DNA from: CAMXAS01 sp964442435 | GTDB taxonomy: Bacteria; Bacteroidota; Bacteroidia; Bacteroidales; P3 | Assembly: GCA_964442435.1 (NCBI GenBank) | Contig: CAYTZG010000018.1 | Span: 1 to 35,276, forward strand | Length of the DNA stretch: 35,276 bases | Direction of reading: 5' to 3' | Program-made: the position numbers and the translations under genes | The notes under the pieces: generated by a model | What the model saw: only the letters and a program-made list of their open reading frames with translations | What the model was told of the DNA's origin: nothing | Database searches by the model: none | In this document: piece by piece, positions 25,501 through 34,500 of the stretch | How positions within the stretch are numbered: position 1 is the stretch's first letter | How the letters are laid out: each line of letters begins with the position of its first letter

Positions 25501-28500
25501 TACCGAAACGGAATCCCATTTGAACGGCACACCGTTGGGCGACAGGGTGGCACCGCTGCCGTCTTCCTTGATGTTGAACGTGAAACCGGTGGGGAATTCG
25601 GAGCCGTCGCCCTTGAGGAAGTCCTCTATCGTGGCCGACTTGTCGTAAGCCTGCCCCTTGGCGAAATCGGCGGTGTAGATGATATGCCACTCGGCGCCTA
25701 TCTGCGCGCAACCGTCGCTCATGGTCGGTTTCGGGTTGGAAACGGTGGCTTCCAAAGACGTGGCGCCACTGGCGGCCGAAGCCCCCGAACCCATCGACCA
25801 TTCCGGCTCGGGATTCATCGTGATTTGCGGCGTGGTGTCGATAACGACATGGGCCGGCGTGCTATTGAGGACATAGCCGGCGCAAGCCGAACCGTCTTCC
25901 GGCGTGACGTGGATACGGTAGTAGCCGCTGTCGTCGAGATAAGCCGGGGTAACGGTAACGCTCAACGCCCATTCGTAGGGATTCGTGGCGTCGGGTACCG
26001 CCGATATCGAAACGCGCGGGTCAATATCCTCGCTCAAGATGGGGGTATTGTCCGAAAAACTATTGGTAAGCGCATGTTCCCATTCTATCGTCGGATTGCC
26101 GTTTACGTTCTGCAACGTGGCGCTCAGTTCCAGCTTGCTGTCTTCGCCGGAGCAGAACTCATCGTCCGCAACCGCGAGGTCGTGTTTCCACGTGGGCTTG
26201 AGGTCGACGGTCAGTTTGAATTCCTGTTCCGTGACCACCCCGCAGGCCGTGGTGGCTTGCAGTACCCAGATGCCGGAATCGGTGGGCTGAACGTTGTTGA
26301 CCGTCAGTTTGACGGGCTGCGGAACGCCGGCGGTGGTATTGCCGTTGAGCGGCGTACCGGACGCGGGCGTCTCGTCGTCGGAATTGTCGCCGGCGGTTTT
26401 GCGCCGCTTCCATTCCCATTTGATTTCGGACTCTATCGAGGGGTTGTAGCGTTCGATGGCCGCTTCAAACTCGGCCTTACCCTCCTCGCAGACCCTGAGT
26501 TCGGCCTGCTTGGGCGTGATGGACTTGATGCCGCGGTCGATGCGCAGTACCGCATAGAGCGTGGTGTCGTCCTTTTGGCTGTAGTCGGTGCGGACAACGG
26601 TGCGTACCACCAACGAATCGAAGATGGAATCAATCCACGCGGAAGGCGTGACGGCCGTAAGCGTGAGCTTGCCGCTCGGCTTGCCGTCGTTGAATTCAAT
26701 CGTTACCGATACCGTTTTGTCGTTGCCCTCGGCGTCTTGAACCGTATAGTTGCCGGTGGTGACATCCGCCTGGCCGGGCACGCCGAACGTCAGCACGTCG
26801 CTGAAATCCGCGGCCTTGACCGCCTTGAACGCGAATTGCAGACGCGCGATGTTGGGCGTATTGGACGCGTTTATGTCCATATTGGCCGCCAAGAGGTCGA
26901 ATACCGTATCGTTTTCGCCGAAGCAAACCGTGTCGTTGGGCATCGTCCACTGCGGTTTGGCGCTGAAGCACAACTCCCGGTGCGTATAGTGGTCGGCATT
27001 CTCCGGTTGGCCGTCTTTAAGCTGGCCGTTGGCGTCGAACAATTTGGAAGCCGGGTTCAGGTCGTCGGTCACGAATACGAAGATATCCTTACGCGCGTTC
27101 CAGAACGCCGCCAAATCGGTTTGCGGCGTTTTAGGCGCAAGATATATCAAAGAGGAATCCAACTGGCCGTCCCGGGTGCCGAATTTGTAGGCCAAACCGG
27201 CCTCATCCAGCGTCTTGACGGTGCTGGCCGGCATAGGCGTGGCGCCGCTGCCCACACGCCAATGGTGATGTACCGTACCCTCGCCCCTGGCGCCTTTGTG
27301 TTCCAGTTTTACCGTGTCGCCGTAGTAGAAGCAACCGCCGGGGTTGGTTACCACCAAGTCGTCTTCTTTATCCGGATCGTCCGGGTCTTTGGGCTGCGGC
27401 TTGATGTCGCCGGCCCGCAACGAAGCCTGCGAAACGATCTTCACCTCTTTGGTGTAGACGGAATGACCGCATTTGTCGGTAATCTTGGCGCGGAACTTCG
27501 TGCCCTCCGCCTGGGCCGGCGTCATGGAAGTCCAATAGGCGGGCTCAAGTTGCAACGTCTTGGCCGTGGCGTCCACCACCCCGTTGCCGCTTACATTGCT
27601 CCACATCGAGCCGCCCGAAGGCAATACCTCCCATTGGAAAGTGGCGGCGTCCGTAGGCGTGGTCATGACGGTGCTGCCGTCGGCATACTTGGCCTTCGCC
27701 CAATCTTCGGCGGCCGTAAACGTAACCGCGTTGACGGGCAGTTCGGTGGTTTCATCCACCGTAACGGGGCAGTCCTTGGGCTGGGTCTTTACCACTACCG
27801 TATCGTAAATCTCAACCTTGTTATAGGCGTATTCCGCCGGGCAAACGCCGTTCTTGACCTTGGCGCGGATGGCGTAACCGTATTTGGCCGCCGTAACCTT
27901 CCAAGCGTTGGGATAGCTGTTGTCGGTTTTGGCAAGCGCGCTGCCGTCGGTGGCCGTTATGTCGGCCGCCAAATCCGGCAGTACCGGTTTCCAGCCCGTG
28001 GTGGAAGCGTTGGCGTTGTGCGCCTTGTTGTATTCGTAGTCCACAATCGAATCGGTATAGTCGCTGAGCGTAACCGTGACCGGGCTGCCGAAGCATACGG
28101 TAACGGGCGCTACCGTCAACGTGCCGGGCGTAGGCTTGTGGTTGACCGTCAACAGCGCCGGGTTCGACATCGTGTCCTTACAGGTCTTGTGGCCCTTGAT
28201 GCGCAGACGGTAATAACCGCTGTCGGCCACGCCTTTCGCGTTATACAAGACGTTGCCGCTCGCAGCCACGCTTCTGGTACCCCATGCGCTTGCCTGCGAC
28301 ACGGCCGTGTCGCCCTTGGTAAACAACAGTTCCCACGTGATGCCCGCCGTGCCTCTGGCCGGGCCGGCCGTCACGCCCGATTTGAGCTGTACGCCGTGCT
28401 GCGTCGTGCCGTCGTCGCAGATGGCGGCGGGCAGGTTCAAGGCGTCGAGCGAAGAGAGCGTGGGCTGCGGGTGAATCGTTATCGTGAAGGGCGTCGACTC

Positions 28501-31500
28501 CGTTTCGGTGCCGCCCGTGGTCGTGTACTTGATTTTGAAAGCGCGCGTCAAGTCGGCCGAAGCACCGAGGCCGTGGTTGGTCCAAACCAGTTCGAAGAAC
28601 GAGGCCTTGTCGCCCACCGTGATATTGCCGCCGTCGGGCGTTATCTTCGTCCATTGGTTAGCGGCCGCCGAAGCCGACGGAGCCCAATAATAGTCCACGG
28701 GCTCGTTGACATCCACCTGGTCTATCTTGGGCGTGCCGTCGTCATCGTTTTCATCGAGCACCTTTACCACGATGGCGTCGGTGCTACACGTATCGGCAGC
28801 CCCCGTCAAGGCCAGTTTGGCCGACTTGCGGACATCGGCCTGGATGGTGTCGGAATACTGGTTGCCGCAGGGGCTGCCCGTCACTTCCACCCAGAAGAAC
28901 CACATACCCGCCTCCATTTGGCTGGCTTGGAACTGGAACACCTTGCCCGTGGTAAAGCCCGTTTGCGACTTGAGTTTGCCGGCCGAGACATCGGGCACGG
29001 CGGGGTCGGCGGCCGAAGCCGGCGCGTAGTGCAACGTGGCCGGTTCGGGCGTGGCGCTGCCCGTGCGGTTGCCACCCGTCATCGTGATGGCGTGTTCCTG
29101 ACCGAGGTCTATGACGAGCGAGTCGATTCTAGGAGTGGCCGGCGCGGCCCATTCGATATGGGGCTTGACAACCGGGTTCTTCGTCGTGATGTCCTTACCC
29201 GCGACGGCCATGGCGCAAGCGGCGTCCTTTTTGACCGCATACATGCCCGACTTGGCCACGAAATAATAGTAGGTCTTGCCGGAGTACATGGCCGGCGGCG
29301 TGGCCGTGGCCGAATAGGTAACCGTTACGTTGGTGGGGCTCGTGGCCGGTTGGTTTGACAAGATAGGCGTAGGCGGCGTGCTGCCGTTAATCGCGGCTTT
29401 CAAGGCCGCCTCCGTTTGCGCCGTATTGTACGCATACACGTCGAAGCCTACCGTATTGGTTTGCGCAATGGACGAGAACGTGACCGAAGCGCCGTCCTCG
29501 AAGCACAAATCCGCGATGGTGCCGCTGTAGCTAATCGTAGGCATGGGATAAACCATCACGCTGTCCACCTCGGAGTAAACCGTGCCGCAGGGCGAGAGGC
29601 TGTTGGTGGGCTTGATCTCGTAGCGGAGGTAATACTTGGTGGGCGCCGAAGGATTGTTGGCCTTCAACTTGGCCGTGGCCTTGCCGCCCGTGGCGGCGAC
29701 ATCCGCCACCGTGTTCAGGACGATGGCCGTGGCATCCACATCGGGGTTCTTGTCATAGAGGCGGAACGTTACCTTGGCCGTGGCCGGCAACACACCGATG
29801 GCCGTATCGTTGACTTCGAACTGCGAGCCACCCGCGCTGCCCGCGCAGACCGCCTGGTCGGCCTGCTGCGAACCCGCCGTCAGCGCACCGTATATATTGA
29901 GGGTATAGGCTTCTTTTTCCGCAGAGCACTCGCCGTTGACCAACACGACGCGGAACGTCACCGTTTTGATTTCATCGGGACCCGCGGTCGGAATCTTGGC
30001 GTCGGTAAGACTTACCGTAAGCTCGTTGGCCACATTCTGCGCCGTATTGTCCGGCACGATGTACCAATCCAGCCAAGCGGCAGCCGTCTTATATTGCCAT
30101 TTCGTAACCTTGGCGTCGGGCGTAGCCGCAGCGGGCGTGAATTTGAGCACGATGTTCTGACCCGTAAGCGCGTTGTTGCAGATATTGGTGTCGGCCTTGC
30201 CGCGCGGCGCGTCTTTCAAGTCGCCGTCGGGCGTCTTGCTCGCGTACACGCTGGTGGCGAATACCTTTTTCAACGTGTCGGTGGCCGGATTCATGGCCAC
30301 GCACGCTATATTATAGGTAGGTCGTTTCGTTTGCTTATACGCGCCCGTGCGCTGGAAGCGCCGCTGATAGGTTTCGCGCAGTTCGTACTGGTCTTCGTAG
30401 TTGGCCCCCGTGGGTGCGCCGCTTGAGGTAACGGACGCCGTGGGTTGCTGCGCCGCCGTGAACTTATAGGCCGTGTCGGCGTAAACCTGCTTGCCCAACG
30501 GCGAGCCGAAGTTCATCGTATGCCACGTAAAGCGCGTGGAGTCGGCCGTGGTTTCGGAGGGCTTGACTTGAGCGCTGTTTACTTCCGCCACCGTCTTCAA
30601 CTTGGCCGCCGGCTCCAGATTCAACTGAACCTGCGTACCGTTGCAGACCAACTTGCTGGCGATGATGTCCTTGTTGCCGGCCTGCTTGCGCAGCACCATG
30701 TTCAGACTGCTTTCGTTGGCAAGCTCCGACGGGTTGGGACGGATGACGAACGTGATGGTGTCGGTGGTGGTAGAGTTGAGTCCGGTGCGTTCCACATCGG
30801 CCCACAGCCGCCATTCGCCGGGGGCGGCCATGCCGCCGTCGGTCTTGGTGCTGAACGGACAGCCCGTGGCGTTGCCCGCGATGCCCGTGGTGCAGGGCGT
30901 CAGCGTGGTGATGGCCCCCATGATGGGTTTGCCCGAAGCATCCTCCGTAATGGGCGCGTAAGACCACGTGGCCTTGGAGATGGCGCCACGGCCTTGGTCG
31001 GCCTTGACGTAGAACGTCTTTTCGTCGTCAGACGAACAGATGGCCACGGCGACGGAGGCTTTCTGCTCGGCCATCGACGGGCCCAAAACAATCTTATCGC
31101 CGTTGCAGCTGGCGACCTTTATCTTGAAATTAGCGCCCTGACCGCCCGTGCCGGTATTGCCCGTCTGCTTCGCCGAGTCAATCATGACCGAGGTGGAACA
31201 GCCGTTTACGGTTTTCGTTACCTTGACCCAATAGTTCAACTGGGGCGGCGTGGCGCTCGCGGGCGCCTTGACGAGGAGCGTATCGCCCTTGGCATCGTTA
31301 ACCGCACTCGTTTTGGAAGACTTGTACCATTGGTAAGTAACCGTGGCCGTAGGCGGTGTGGCCGCCAACTGATCCTTGGTATCGTCGTCGAGCGTGATGC
31401 GCAAGACCGTTTCTTCGTCAGAGCCGGCGCAGAGCGTGTAGTTCAGCGGGTCGGCGTCCACGATGCGCACGTCCGGACGCGGGTTGATCTTTATTTCGGC

Positions 31501-34500
31501 AAAGGCCGTCGAATAGACCGTATCGGTACAAGCGCCCTGATTGGCGGCCGTCTTCATCGGTATCATCAGATAGTAGCGACCCGACAGGGATACATCGGAA
31601 CTCTTAATCGTGACCGAAGTCGTTGTGCCGTTAGGCGCGTCCTGAACCGTTACTTCCCCGCCCTGCTTGGTCGTGACGCGCGTATCCAGTTTCGGGTTGC
31701 GGTCGGCGTAAGAGGTCGCGGCGTCGCGCAGTCTATACCATTCGAAGGCTTGCGTACCGAGTTTAGACCCCATCTCACTGATCGTTACCGTCAGCGTAAC
31801 CGTTTCGCCGGCGCAGACTTCGCCACTGGTGGGAGACTTCTTGATGACCGGCGCGTTGGTGACATAAGGCAAGGCCTTGGTGTAGACGGTCAACGGGGAG
31901 GACGTAGCCGACAGCTGTTTGGACGAAACCGAATCGCTACAGAGCCCGTTGGTGGCATAAACGACCAGCCAATAATAATCGGTTGCGCCGACTTTCTTGT
32001 CGCCCGGCTTCAGGACGGACTGGATATTGAGCGAGTCTTTGTTCGAACAGAAAAGCGTACTGTCTACATTAAAATCCTTTGACGTGTACCAACGGTACGT
32101 CCACGTGGTGGCGGGAGTGGCCGCCATAGGCGCCGGCAGCACCGACGGTTGCAGGTCGAACGTTTTGCCGTCGCAAAGCGTGTATTCGTCATTGGGGGAA
32201 TAATTGTAGTCTATGCTCGTAGGCAACTGCGGCTGCGGGTTGACGATGCGCACGCCCGCCTTGCCCACACGGTAAACCGTATCGCAGGTTTTTTTAGTGG
32301 CCGTGTTGCTTTGGGCCGTATTCTCGCGGCGGTAAGTGAGATAAGCGTAGTAGTAGTTTACGGTTTGAACGGCGGGCGTAGCCGACACGCCGATGTTGAC
32401 GCTGGCCGTGTTGCCGCCCTTGACCGAGGCGCCGCCGGTGGTGGCGGCAGCCGGCGTGGCCGGCACATTGATGTTCTGCGCAGCCGTTCCCTGATACCAA
32501 GCGTACTTCTGGAGCGTGGTTTGACCGCCGTCGCCCGGCATGGTGGGGGTGTTGCGCAGATATAGCCACGTATTGGGGTTGGCGCAGACCGTCAGCGAGT
32601 CTTTCTCGGTGGCCGCCGGCGTGGTGGGGTTGAGCGACACCACAATCGACGCATTGGGCAGGTCGCCGTTGACCACGCCCAGTTCGGGCCGTTTGGCCAC
32701 AAGGTATTCGACCGTGTCGGTCGACTTGACGCCGTCGTTACGCGTTACGAGCGCGAAATAATAGTGCGAGCCGGGCTTCTTGAAGTCCGCGCCGGCTACC
32801 GTAGCCGTGACGGGCGTAAACGTGAAGTCGGCCGTGGTGGCCGCCGGCGAAACCGCCTTGTCGGCTACCTTTATATAGTTGCCCGTGGTGCCGTAGCGGT
32901 AGTACAGATCTATCTGCGAAATCAACTTCTGCGCCATATCCAGCGCGGCAATCTTGACCGTGGGCCAAGCCGGAGCCCCCTCGCCGTCGCAGACCAAGAA
33001 CGGGGTCGTTTTGTCGCGCATACTGTTGTCGCGGCCATCCCTTACTTCGTCCTTATTGCAAGGCGAAACCTCTACCGAGAACTTGACGTTGGTATCTTTC
33101 TCACAGCCGGCCGCCGTCTTGACATTGATATTGACCGTGACCTCCCGGGTGGTTTTGCTCGTGACCGTTGTCCAAGCTTTTGCCAGCGTGTATTCGGTGC
33201 GGTCGGCACTGGTGACCGTGCCGTTGTTCGCCCCCACCGGACTCCAGACATAACCCTGGTCCGAACCGTTGGTCTTGGAGGCGGTGGTGTAACCCAAGCC
33301 AGATTTAAGCTTGGCCGTCAGTACCGGGGTTTCCTCACTGCAAACGCCCGCCGTAACCCCCGCGATGCCGTTGGCCGTAAAGTCGAACGCATTGCCGAGT
33401 TGCGGTTTGGGGTTGACCGTCAGTTTGACGCTCTTGGTATATACCACGGTGTCGCAAGTCGTATTGCCTTGGGGCGTGGCCTTGACGGCGGCATAATAGT
33501 AGCCGTCGTTCGCAGCCGTGGCATTGGCTATAGAATAGCTGGCATTCTGCGACATCTTCGTATCGGTGGCGGGCGCCTGCGCACCGGTGGCCGAAGCGCA
33601 TTTGTACCACTGGGTAGAGAAAGCCGTGTTGCTTATCGTAGTGGGGTTGGTCGTGTAGGAGAAGGTTGCGGTGGTTCCGTCGCAGACCTCAACCGTTTCG
33701 GACGCCACCGATACGCTGAACTTGGGCTTGGGCGTGATGTTGACCGTGATGCCGCTGATAAGGTTGGTATAGGGATTCGTAAGCGAGGTGGAGTCGACGC
33801 AACCTTTGTCGGTTTCGGCGATGATACCCAATTTATAGGTATAGGTTACCTTGGCCGTGCCGCCCACATTGAGCGTGACGTTGAACGGCGCGGTTTCCAT
33901 GGCCGCCGTCAGCGTGCCCGTGGCGTTGGGATACGTGGCGGGGTCGAGCTGGGTGTGGCCGGAGCCGTTGTACTCATACCAACGGTATTTATAGGTGGTA
34001 TTGGCCGGCGTAGCCGTGGACGGCGTGGTGATTTTGCCCTTGAGTTCGAACTGCTCCCCGTCGCAGATGTTCTTCGTATCCGACTGCATGGCCGTTACCT
34101 TAGTGGGGTTGGGGTTGACGGTAAGGTGGCCGGCGGCGGTCGTAAAGTTCTTAGAACATACCAGCGTGGTTTTAGGCGTGCCGTTCAGCGGGGTGTTGGC
34201 CGCATTGTTCGTCCGCTTGAGGTGGTAGTAGGCGTAGTAGAGGCCCGAATCGGCCAGGGCGGCCTGACCGGTGGCCACAAGCGGCAACACGTCCGTATAA
34301 GAAGTGGTATTGGCGCCGGAAGACGGCTCCGTGGCGGGGTTGGCCGGCGCCGTGGCGAACCGGTACCACGTGTAGGCGCCGCCCACCGAGCCGTTGTCAA
34401 CCACGGTATTGGCGCTGGAAATCGTAAGGCCGCGCATCTGCAGATAAACGTTCGTACCCGCGCAGACGGCCAAGTCCTTGACGGTGCCCTGCTGCGTGGC

